In this document: in pieces, positions 23,804-34,951 of the stretch
Position numbering within the stretch: position 1 is the stretch's first letter
How the letters are laid out: each line of letters opens with the position of its first letter
Origin: Formicarius rufipectus
Taxonomy: Eukaryota > Chordata > Aves > Passeriformes > Formicariidae
DNA: 64,000 bases
Assembly (NCBI GenBank): GCA_013399695.1
Contig: VXAU01003168.1
Span: forward strand, 1-64,000
Direction: 5' to 3'
The notes under the pieces: generated by a model
The model's input: the letters and a program-made list of their open reading frames with translations, nothing else
What the model was told of the DNA's origin: nothing
The model's database searches: none
Program-made: the position numbers and the translations under genes

Positions 23804-25885
23804 CCCATCAATAAAGTCATCAAATTAAAATATCCAGCTGTCTCTAGAAAAATAAGTTTCATGAAGAAATGTTCAGTGTCCTGGTTTCACAACAGTGCTC
23901 CTCCTGCTTCAGACTACTGGGAATTTGGCCACCATAATAAGGGAGAATCTTTGATTTCACCTTATGTTCATGCCCTACTACAAAGCTCAGACACAGCTCC
24001 CCCCTCATTTGCTGGTTACTAATGCTCACTCAATTAATATTCTCCTATTAAGATGCATCACACATTAACAGACTCTTTAGATCTTCATCTTTTATCTTCT
24101 CCTACAAAAGGAGAAGGTTTCAGACTATGGAGAACATAGCCTGCCACACCCACAACATAGTTTATCCTAGTAGTACTTAATTACAGTTAGTCTTCCATTT
24201 CATTTCTGAGCCCTTTTAGGCAGGAGTGCATGAGCTTTATTCCAATTACTATATGTGGACTCTGTTGTCAGGCTCTTTTCTTGCTGGGTTGCCATGGTTT
24301 TAGGAATGGCCCTGTGCTTAAAAACAGAGTCTTGACTTCAGAAAGAAGAGTCTCTATCCTGCCCTTTGGCTCCATTGTCCAAGGATTTTGCCCCCTAAAG
24401 AAAACTGTGCCAGAAAACATGCTTTGGGCCAAACTTAGGCAAAAATCCTTCTGGCAAGAAAGAACAAAGAAGGTGAAAGCAAGGCTGTTCCTACAGGCAT
24501 CCCCTGTGCTAAACTAGCCCATGGCCCACACATGTTTCCTAATGAATCTATCCCTTCAACAGATACAGTAAAGGTACAAAGAAACACAGACATCTCAAAC
24601 CTGTTCTTCAGTGATGAGGTTTCTGCTTGCCTTTTGCCTCACTCTTTGCGATTTTGGAGGGATACTCAGCTCCCCCTTTTATACCCCCTCTTGCATAAGG
24701 TGGGCCCGCCTCCCTCTCCCCCCTCCACTGCCCTCATTTCGTTTCAAAACCTGCCTCTGTTTTTCCTGCTTATTATTCATGGTTGCTGCTGAGAGGGAGC
24801 AAAGAGGGGTGGAAAAACACTGCTGCTGCAGCTATGGGTTCCCTCGCAGTCACACTCAAAAGGATCGGATCTCCGGCTCAGCCTCACTTTTCTGAAGTGT
24901 TAACTTGGACGCACTCCCCTGCCTCACAAAAATTTCTCTTTTATGGTGCCCTAGCACTTCTTCACATAAACACGGCAAGATAGGCTTCAGAAATTTTAAC
25001 CCTGGCAGAGAAATCCTATCCCTACAGCCAGAAGCACATAATTCAGTCCTGAATGGGAAAATTATTTTGTCCGAGCTAGAATTTCAATTGATTCTTTAGC
25101 TGAAGAACATTGTGTCTCCACTCTGTCAAAAAGTGTTTTCATTGATCCAGACTGTTCTAGGAAATGCTGTATAAAATTCAGCACTTTGTGCAGAAACAGA
25201 GTAAATATTTTATTCCAATTTGTTTTCCAATTTTCCCAAATTTTGCTCAGAAGGGCCAGACATACTCCTGTTATGATGTTCTTGTCTCCTGTGAGGTGTG
25301 AGCCCTGGAGGAGCGATAACAAATTACTCTGCTCACAGCCTGAGGTCACAGACCTTCACATGGGGTCTTCGCAGCTTGAGTTGGCATGTCCAACATACAT
25401 AGAAAATGAATCAATATATGGCTAACTCAGACATAATACCATGTATATGGTCATATATTATTCATTACTAAAGTTGAGGGTTCCTTTTATTAAGCCTAAA
25501 AGTACTTTGAGTGAGAAATAGGCCACAAACTGTTTGTTTATACAACATGTGTATTGACATTGGTACTTGTAAACCTCTATACCTCATCAACATTCATAGA
25601 GTTCCCTTCTTATCTGCTCTGGTAAGGGAATGCAGCCTATGGCCTGAACAAGGCTCCAGAGAGGTCAAACAGGCACTGGGAAAGGATAGGGAAGAAAGGA
25701 ATATGAGAATGTCTGTGTGAGATCTGACAAAAGGAAAACCAGGGACTATGGCTTCATTGGCTGGTGCACCACACCAGGTGTAGCAGTCAGCTGTAACAGT
25801 GGAAGGGCCATTGTTTGCCAGACATCCAGGCAAAAACTCTGTAGACCAGTAGAGTGCCTACAGAGACCAAGACATTTCAATTCAG

Positions 25886-25938
25886 AAAAAAAAAAAAAAA
25901 ACAAACAAAAAAAAAACAAAAAAACAAAAAAAAAAAAA
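25886..25938. repeat. A-rich tract with scattered C
   Basis: This run of 53 bases is nearly all A with isolated C (AAAC-type units). No element body with a recognisable end precedes it, so I read it as a simple repeat rather than a retrotransposon tail. Confidence 0.85.
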
Positions 25939-26576
25939 CTGTTCCTCTAAGTATAAACACAAAATGATGAGGGTGAACAGAAAGTCCCAAATCTCTCTTT
26001 TGAAACATTGCCAAAATCAGTGGGTTCCCAGTGAAATTATCAGGCAAGAAAACTAAATTAAAGGAAGGGTCCTTTTGTATGCATGAATTGCAGGAGGCAC
26101 TGCCACAGGATGCTTCAAAGACCAAAAGTCTCGGTATAAAAAGAGATTAAGTGAAATAACAGGGGGCACAATAATCAGCTTTTGCAGAATATGATGATCC
26201 AGGTGTGACTGCTGACTTACGAAATCCCCAGACAGCCAGCTGTCATGAATTTTTCTTGATCCAACAGCTCTCATGATCCTTCCTAAGGGCTTGTCTTCAA
26301 CTTGTGATGGAAACAGAGATGTCTGAGCTGAGGCCAGCTTATGCTGGCTCATTTTGCAGCACAGACTGAAAACACTCTTTCACTGGAGCAATACTAATGA
26401 AGCACCACACTCAGCATACCCAATCCTCAGCCTCGGCATTGCTGGGATCTGTTCCTGTGCATGGAGCATTTAAGAATATGCTGCTATCTCTTCAAAATCA
26501 ACATAAGACCTGGAAAATATGAACAAATTTCAAACACTGTGGATAGGCTCTTAATACTAATTAGCCAGTTTTCCTT

Positions 26577-26601
26577 TTTCTTTTTTTTTTTTCCTCTTTT
26601 T
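26577..26601. repeat. T-rich simple repeat
   Basis: A nearly pure T run is broken by single C residues. It is intergenic. Confidence 0.75.
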
Positions 26602-27929
26602 ATCAGGGTATGTGTAACCCATGGCAGAGTTACTGCATTGGGGTCTGAAATGTGTCTCTGTCTCCTGCCAGATCTATGGATTCTGTTCTCACTTCAGCTG
26701 CACAAAGAGTATTCAGTGACTTTTTCGTGAGTGAATGAATAAGAAAGAAGGACTACAGCTCTGGAAAAAGGGTCAGGCAAGTTTCTATACCTTGGTAAAC
26801 CAATTTCCCCCCCATTCTGTGAGAACTATGGCAAGCAGCCATGGGTCTGATTTTGTTTATTTTTGCTATCTCTGTGGAAAGGCTGTGCAAAGTAACTGTT
26901 TTAACTGTTTCAATAAAACAGGAATAGGTTTGCATGTGATTTTTCCTGTGTTTTCTCTGTATACCTAACCTCTGCCCTTGCTAGCTTAAACCACTTTTCT
27001 GTGAAAGCTGCTGGTGAGCATGAGGGATACACTTGGTTTGCCCAATTTTTTGTGTAAAGAGGATTGCAAAAATTCTTTTCAGTAATAGCATTCAAAGTAC
27101 AGATGATGAAAGAGAGAGATTATCCTGCTTCTGCCATGGATTCTCACAACAGGGAGCAATTGAAAACTTGGTAACAGGGATCCTCTAAACTCCAAGGAGC
27201 ACATGTGCCATCCCTGTGCCAACCCACCCAAATTGTCCCCAGGGCACTATGCACAATAGTCGTCATCTCCTAGCTTGGAAGTTTGAAGCACAGCCATAGA
27301 AAGACCTTTGGAAGATGAGATATCCGTGTTCCCTGCACAAACTCAGGTTTCACTTCATCTTTTCCACAGCCTCCCTCAGAATACCTCCATCCCTCCTGCT
27401 CCTCTGCCCGCAGCTTCTTGCCCGGGGTGGGCAAATAGTTGCAAGCAGAAGGACTCCACTATTTTGGCCTCTGTTTGGTGTTCCTCTGAGAAGACTGCCT
27501 GTGGTGGTCTCCTGCCTCAAGTGAGAAGTGGTTTTAATCATATACAGTCTATGCAGTTCATTAGTGAGAAACAAACTGCCTCTTTCCCCACGGCAGGCAT
27601 TATGGGACTTTTCCATTTTCTGGAGTTATAGCAGGACCCACTTAGCCATCCAGCTACAGGGGCAAAACTGCAACTTTCTTGGGCCAGCAGCAGCAATTTC
27701 CACTGCTCCAAATATAATCTGTAGTACAAAAGAAGGACAAATTCTTTTGTGACTTGTGTTAAAGAGTGGGACTTTCAGATTTGCTTTAATTCGAGGGGTG
27801 CACTACTGATGACAGCGAAGTGCTTGGTTACACTGGACTCACTCCTGCTCTTGCATCCTAGTAGAAAGCAGAAAGACTGAGCCAGGCAGTATCACGTTAG
27901 GGCTGCCCAGTTTGTAAGAGCCTCGCAGG

Positions 27930-28160
27930 ATCTCTCTCCCCGCCTTCAGGACCAGCTCCAGCCCTGCCACACAGAAGTGGAAGCCAGCTTCCCACGCCAG
28001 CGCCGATGTGGACACACTGGAGGTCTAAACTTTACAGGGAGAGGGGAAGGGGGTGCGGCCAGGCTGACACAGGGACCGCAGCTGGTCCTGTCTCCTTAGC
28101 CGAAGCTGCCGCCGTGCGGAGGCGCCTCCGCATCGCTGCTCCTGGCTCGGCTGGGGCTGC
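27930..28160. promoter_or_regulatory. Isolated CpG-rich patch, possible promoter of an unknown transcript
   Basis: About 230 bp with dense CpG (for example gccgccgtgcggaggcgcct) sits in AT-rich DNA with almost no CpG. Such patches in vertebrates usually mark unmethylated promoters or first exons. It lies 8.5 kb upstream of AGT exon 1 territory and 6.6 kb upstream of CAPN9. A 70-codon open frame crosses it but is unfamiliar. It may serve an alternative first exon or a non-coding RNA. Confidence 0.4.
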
Positions 28161-28655
28161 TCCAGCCAGTGACACTTGGAAATGTTATTCCCTTACTGCC
28201 CTTACAGCAAACCAATAATTCTGAAAGCAAGAGAAGAGGAAAGTTGAATTTATACGCAGTGATTTTTATTTTTTTTTAAACGGGAAATAATGAAATAGCT
28301 CATAATTGGAGTTTCTGCAGTTACAGTAAGTGGTAAAAATCAAATTTCTTGCAGATTGGAATTTCCTGCTCATTTGTTTTTGCTGGATGATTTTTAAGTG
28401 AAGACTTAAATGTTTGCTGCAGGTTTTGGGTTAATTTTATTTTTACTTTCCCTTATTTTTCTACATTTTCTATGTTAACTGTAAAACCATGAAGTAACAA
28501 TTTAGCTTGCTGCTCGAGGGATAAATCTGAGAAACAGTATATTAAGCTAGCTCAGGATATTGCTAGTGAGAAAAGAATTAAGACTGCCTGCTGGCAACAC
28601 ACCCTGATGAAAGCCTCTGAAAACCATAAAGCATAGCCCCCACCCCCTACCCCAC

Positions 28656-28656
28656 N
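28656..28656. other. Unresolved base (N)
   Basis: This is the only ambiguous base in the window. It lies in a C-rich stretch (ccaccccctaccccacN), a context prone to sequencing error. Confidence 1.
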
Positions 28657-31600
28657 ACAAAAAACCAACCAAAGATCAGTGAGTGTTCTTACAGCTATTC
28701 TCCCAGGAAAAGCTTAGCTCCCTTAGGGATTGCCTCTGACTCAGGGGGTTGAAGATAGCTGCGACTTGGCTCCTCTCCCACACTGCCACTTGGTGCTTCA
28801 CAGTCTAACGAAAAAGAATAAAAATAATCTTAAAAACCTTCTTTTGTATGTAAAATTGCCTCTCCTCCAAAGTAATGAATTAATGCAGCAGTGTGTGCTT
28901 AGCTCTGACAAAAGCCTGGAACAACAGCTCAGAAAGCTGTGCTGTTTGGCGAGGTAAAGCACTTAAACGTCTGCCTAATGATATTTCAGCTGCCAGCACA
29001 GATAATGTTGCCATTGCTCACCAAAGCACAAAAAAAAGACGTTTCATTTCTTCCTGGGTGTGCAAAAGGAGTGGCAGAACGTCAGAACTGCTGGGCAGAA
29101 AGGGCACAGGCAGAGCAGAGCTGCCTCCTGGTGCTGGAGTGCTGTAAGCATCAGGGTAATCTGGGCAAGGTGGGCTGTGGTGGGGGTGCTGTCTCATGGC
29201 TCACCACCACTCAGGGTGACAGCTCAACACCTTCCTACCCTCAGCCCTGTAGCATATCTGGGCCATGGCAGCATTTCATAGCCAGGCATGGCAGTGGGCA
29301 GTGATGGCAAAACTGCAGGTGGTGTGAGCACAGATTAGTCCTAAGATCACATTCAGGACTTGTGCCTCTTTAGGAGAAGAACCTATTGCTATTGCACAGC
29401 ACAATGAAAGCAGCCAGGCTGTGGCCTCTGGCCTCTCACCACTGTGCAAAATGACAGGGAACACTCATTGTAATTTTAGGATCCTCCTTTGAATAAGATT
29501 TTGATATCCTGCAATTCTTCCAAGGTTGGGATTTTTTTAATTTTATCAGTAGAATTTTCAAAGGGCACTTCTTAAAAACCCTTCCCTTGATTTCCTGTAC
29601 CCTTTTTCTCACTGCTCCCTAGCATTTTCCGCTAGGCTGTCCACCTTTTGTGGGGACATCCAGTCCTCAGGCCATCCTGCAGAACCCCTAAAGTTGACCT
29701 TTCTCACATTCCACCTCTTTGCCTTGCTTCTGCCTCTGGAAATGAGAGAGAGAAGGATGCTCCAGCTCCTCTATAGAGAATCCAGCCAGCTCCAGAGAAC
29801 AAGTGTACATTACTTTATTGATAGAAGACAACAGAAAAGTCCTCAAAAATCAAGCCCCAGGCTGGGCTCAATTTTATCTGGTTTCAGCTGTTGTTAGAGC
29901 AATAGAACATATCCCCTGCAAGGATGTGTGCAGGAGCATGTGCAATGCCTGCCAGGCTGCAAGCCACCAGGCAAAAGTCCATGCTCTGCATTAGAGCCAA
30001 AGTAACGGGAAGTGTCGGAAACAGGATGGTTTCATGTGTGACTGTGGCATTTGGATTCAAACCAATGCAAGGTTCAGAGGGCGCCAAGCAGTATGAAATG
30101 CGACTAAACTCAGAGACAGAACAAAGATGCTTTGTATAACTTCATACAGATTCAGAGGAGAAGAGAAGCACAGAGAGCTGCTGAGCTTCACAGATGGTAC
30201 CTCAGTCCACGTAACGTCTACTCTTAAACCTTTGTAAATATAAGGAGAATGATAAAGGGACATAGGCAAAACCAATCATGTCTCTCAAAACACTGGAGAA
30301 AGAGCATAAAAATGAAATATTCTAGCCTAAACCAGTCGCTTAGAGAGGGTCAGATGACACTGAAGTGGCACAGCCAGCAGGCAACAAGCACTGGAGAATG
30401 TAGGGTCAGTCAGGTCAAAGGCTATAGAAAAACTCTCCAATGTTAAACTGTTGTCAGGGCATGAGGTTTGATAACAACATTATGAAAGACTTGATCATGT
30501 TGCTGCCATTTGAATAACCAACCTTAAATCCTGAATGACCAGAGTCTACCTGATATTAAGGGGAAGGAATTACATAAGTGTGACTCAGAAAAACACATGC
30601 CAGATGCTGAACAGTGGGAGCTGAAAGTCAGAGCTCTAGCACGATGCTAAGTGAGGAGGCCAAGGAGAAGTGGAAATCATAGTTTTCTACATCAAGCTTT
30701 TATGTCACCTTCTATTTCATGAATTATGCTGGAAAGTGAATAAGAGTCTCTTAGAGTAAATGCAGTTCAAACCACAGAAAACCAAATCAGATTTTCTACC
30801 TTCTTGAAGAAAATAAAATGATCTAAGGAAGTCTGACCCGATACCAGACAGAAATTACTCTGTTCCTGTTCCTATCAGAAGTAAGCGTGCCTGAGGTTCT
30901 GTTCTTTACAGAGGATGCTCACTCTCTGCCAGAGCCACCAATTCCTCAGCAGTGCTCCCCTAGTCCCCTCTGTCGGTGTTGTGGGATAAGCAGTGTGGCT
31001 AGGCAGGACTGTGAAGTCTGCAGGCAGCTGCAACTACACTGCTGTTCGCACTCCCGGAGTACTTTGTAGACATGGCTGAAGGTAATAGATAAAACTCCTG
31101 ATGTTTCAGGAACAGGCATTTAATGACAGTACCTGGAAGAAAACAGTGTTCAGCTTTAACATACGTTGCCAGCCTGTGCATCACTCATGCTGTCATGCTG
31201 TCACCTTGAAATCTTGCCTGGTGGTGTGCCTTGTAGAGAGATCTCTGCAGTCCGCAGGAGCCTAATGGTGTCCAGAGCTGGCCTGTTAGGAATTAATTGC
31301 ATTCGATCTGACAGCTCTCTCTCGGCTGGCAATGCTTTCACACGCTGGCAGGCACTCACTCACTGACTCACAGACCAAGGACAGACCTGCACTATCTCCC
31401 CTGCTGGGACAGGGCTGGTGGGCTGGAAACCTACAGTTCCCAAGACAGTGTAACCATGGAGAAAGGACTTTATTACTCTTGTATTGCTTAAATGTCACAG
31501 TACGTCTGCTGCAACAGCATGCCAAATAAAAATGTGCACAGACTGGTGTCACAGCCTCTCATCACCTCTGTTCACCTGCTGTTTCAGGGAGTGCTAAAAT

Positions 31601-33387
31601 ACACCCTGCTTTTACTCAGCAGACCAAGATGCCTGAGGAGCAAAGGTATTCTAGGTTAGCGGCTCAACTCCTGCCTGCCACTCTCCTGAACATGCAGGAA
31701 TATGTTGCTGGTGTCTGTCCATAACAGACTACCACAGGAGTAGCTGCACTTTCCTCCCATTCTGAGTTTCTGCAGAGAGGGCCAAGTGGCAGCAGTAACA
31801 AGAGTCATTTTAGGGGAGAAATGCACTCTCACTGCTTTCAAAAGGAGATTTCATGATAAAAGAGCAAATCTGCTTAAAGCCCTTGTAAAACTCTTGAGTA
31901 GGGTAAGTACCTAAGTTACATAGGTTTGTTTCTGCCCTTCTAGACCTGACAGCCTCAGAGATAAGCTGATGACTTGTAACATGTGACAAACACGGTATTG
32001 TATTTGCATGAGAACTAAGACATTTTATAAGTATTTTCTGCCAATTATCCCTTTTTTCTTCCTCCCTTCCCAGGCATCATCTCTCTTGGGTACTTTTAGT
32101 GCCTTGACACCAAGGCTGAAGTCTAAGAGATGTGAAGTTTCCCTGTAGTGTCATGACATGAACCAGCAGGATGAGGAGAGGGAAAGGCTGTACCTGCCCT
32201 CAAGGAGAAAGTCTACAGCATGGACACATTCCTTATTGCACACCAGAGTGTTCACATAGGAAAGAAACTGCGTGAATTTTCCTGCAGCAAGACAAGCACT
32301 CATAGAGCTCAGCCCACACATTTTCACCTGCAATCGAACTCTGAAGAGAAGAAATTCCCTGAAGTGATACATGGTTACTCTCCTTGAGACTCAGCAGGTG
32401 TGGAGGTTGCATGTCTAGGATGCTGAATGTCTCCTTCCCCAGTCAGCATGTTACTCTGGTGTATGAGAATTTGCCCTGACCACCACAGAGGTGTTTTGGA
32501 TAAAGTATGTTCCTGGGTTCACTGTGTTCCGAGTCTTGCCACTGGCTGAATGCAGTATGTTGGGTGCATCATGTCTCTAGACTCGTGTTGGCACTAAAAC
32601 ACCTTTTACCTGCCTTAGCCCCTTGGCTGGTGTTCCTCTCACCTGACTAAATGCGTTTAACAGCTGAGCACCTACTCTAAGCTAGTTCATGATGGTCTGC
32701 CTACAGGCAAATGAAAGACACGGTCCTCTCCAGTGGGATCTTATGTATCAGTACACAGTAAGTCACTTTCTGGAGGTTCCGACATTTTCACTTATTGAAG
32801 AAAAGCTGAAAAAGCTTGGATTCTGTTCTGCAAATCTAAAGTCTGGTCAAATGACGGCCATGTTTGGAGCACCAGGCCTGCCACTTTTCGCATATTTGGA
32901 CAGCATCCATATATCTGGACAATGGGAACTTGGTCTCAGCAGGGAGCCTGCAGACATCAACAATGGATGCAATTATGGGGAATGAGCACGGGAATATATG
33001 CTCTGAAAAAGAAAGCTTTCCTCACAGCACTGCTGTGAAAAAGAACAGAACAGAATGGAATTAATTCTGTTTTACCTAATTGCTCTCCATAAATCATCTT
33101 TTGGCAGCAAGTTTGAGTGGTTCACCAAAGGGCCAATTAAAGCAAAGGGAGGCCGAGCGCTGTTTGTACTCAGGGCTGTGTTTTGCATTACAGGAACTGT
33201 AGTTTGTTCCAAGAGGGTGGCATCTCTTCCCTTTCCAAGCAGAGAAGGATATCATGTCTGTTTGGCTCTGAGCACTATTCCTTCGGAGCATCCACGGCAC
33301 ATTTTCTGGTGTCTTTTCCAGCGCACTGTTTTACTGTCTGATGTGAGATACAATGCTGCAGGTAAGCAATGGTTAGCAGAAGAATCA

Positions 33388-33815
33388 TAGAGTCCTTTAG
33401 GATGGAAGAGACTTCTATGATCCTTGAATCTGACCATCAACCAAGCACTGGCAAGTCCACCACTAAACCATGTCTCTAAGTGCTGCATCTACATGTCTTT
33501 TAAATACACTTGGGGATGGCGGCAGCACCACTTCCCTGGGCAGCGTGTTCCAATGCTTACCAACAATTTCCATAAAGAAATTCTTCTTAATGTCTAATAT
33601 AAACCTCCTCTGGTGCAACTTGAGACCATTTCCTCTTACTATATAGCTTGTTACTTGGAAAAAATGATCAATCCCTCCACTTGGCTTACAACCTTCTTTC
33701 AGGTAGTTGAAGAGAGTGATAAGGTCCCCTTTGAGCCTCCTTTTCTTCAGGCTAAGCAACCCCAACTCCTTCAGCCGCTCCTCATAAGATTTGTGCTCTT
33801 GACATTTCACAGGTG
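33388..33815 (-). mobile_element. CR1-type LINE fragment, 3' end, minus orientation
   Basis: The plus strand begins with agaatcatagagtcctttag and continues through gggcagcgtgttccaatgct to aggctaagcaaccccaactc. These are the usual landmarks of an avian CR1 3' end in reverse. On the minus strand a 115-codon frame reads typical CR1 ORF2 C-terminal sequence (RLKELGLLSLKKRRLKGDLI, FFMEIVGKHWNTLPREVV). The copy is 5'-truncated, as most are. The frame is still largely open but reads only the tail of ORF2, with no endonuclease or RT core. Confidence 0.93.
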
Positions 33816-33889
33816 ATAGTGACGGACAGACGAGGTCACAAAACCTGTAAATCAGTGACGACTACCCATATATTTGTTTTTAAAATCCC

Positions 33890-34850
33890 ATGTTAGAGTG
33901 CTCACAGAACTCCTTCAGCCCATTACAATCCCTTCTCAGGATAGCATTTCCTGACACTTTCCCTGTGTTTGCCCAAGACACGTCCTGCTCCGAGCCTTCC
34001 CCACTATCTTTTAACACCCCTCCTGAGCACACCCAGCCCTTGCCCCACACACAGATCCCTGCCAGCAGAGCGGCCGTGGCCACCTGTCGGCCTTGCATGT
34101 CATCCGATGAGGGCAACACCTGCCCACCAAGGCAGCCCTGTCGCCAGGAAGGTCGTGCTGCTCTCCCACCTATGTCAAACAGGCAAACTCGCACAGTGTC
34201 CGCACCCCGCCCTGCCGTGGCACTCTGCTTTCCCTCTCAAGGCTCACGGCCACCGCACGGTTCAAGGGCTCTGGCTGGGTGCTGCATACCTCGAAGCCAT
34301 CGCTGGACCCGTGACAACCTCCCACCCAGCCCGTGCTGCATGGGCAGCGGTGCCAGACCCCGCACACACCCTTCATCGCCAGGCAGGCACTGCAGCTCTG
34401 CCCTGGGTAGGACAGGGCACCTCCTGGCCGCTCCCCGGGTGGCCGCGACCAGCCTCTTTCCCTTCCTGTTTGCTTTCAGGGTGTTTGTCTCTGCTGCTGT
34501 GCAGAGCAGCCCGGAGGTCAGCCTCGTACAGCAGCAGTACAAGGAGGTGCAGCGGGGGAGGACTGGAGGATATTGCCGGCTCCCCTACCCACAGCCCTTT
34601 CCTCCCGCTTGCCCTTCCCGAGGCACTCGAGGTATTTTCTCTCCCCTCTCTTTTTCCACCTGTTCGCCTCCTCATTCTGTCCCCACCACCAGCTAAGCCT
34701 TGGCTCCGCGGGCTGTCTCCGGCAGGTAGGAAGGAGACATGCCCTACCTGTACCAGGACTCGAAGCCGAGGCCGTGTGCGCTGCCCGGGGCTGCGCGTCC
34801 CACCCATAGCTCGGGGAAGGGCTACGAGGAGCTGAAGCAGGAGTGTCTGC
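33890..34850. promoter_or_regulatory. CAPN9: CpG-rich upstream region of CAPN9
   Basis: GC and CpG content rise sharply here (for example gcggccgtggccacctgtcgg and the ggctccgcgggctgtctccg stretch) and fall again after exon 1. This suggests a CpG-island promoter and 5'UTR for CAPN9. No TATA box is seen close to the ATG. Long overlapping open frames of 268 and 288 codons here are a by-product of GC-richness; they are proline-rich and unfamiliar. Confidence 0.6.
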
Positions 34851-34951
34851 GCAGGGGGGTCCTCTTCGAGGACTCCGACTTCCCTGCCTGCAACTCCTCT
34901 CTCTTCTTCAGCGAAAACCCACCAATTCCCTTCATCTGGAAGAGGCCTGGG
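34739..34951 (+). CDS. CAPN9: CAPN9 exon 1 (first coding)
   Basis: It encodes residues 1-71, from MPYLYQDSKPRP to FIWKRPG. The donor is gtgagt at 34952. It includes the N-terminal anchor and the start of the protease core (CNSSLFFSENPPIPF). Confidence 0.95.

Larger units (their letters stand above)
19408..34738. other. Intergenic region between the divergent AGT and CAPN9 genes
   Basis: This is 15.3 kb between two genes read away from each other. The AGT first exon and promoter and any distal CAPN9 elements must lie here. It holds several simple repeats, a CpG-rich patch near 28.0 kb, one unresolved base at 28656, a CR1 fragment at 33388-33815 and the CpG-rich CAPN9 upstream segment. No protein-coding gene is recognised. 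The many open frames of 60-130 codons read nothing familiar. Confidence 0.7.

Noticed and set aside
25886..25938. A-rich tract as the tail of a processed pseudogene
   Set aside because: The sequence before it matches no spliced gene, has no poly(A) signal in the right place, and shows no target-site duplication that I can see.
33890..34835. Overlapping plus-strand open frames of 268 and 288 codons before CAPN9
   Set aside because: They overlap in different frames, are proline/serine-rich, resemble nothing known, and are expected in CpG-rich DNA with few stop codons.
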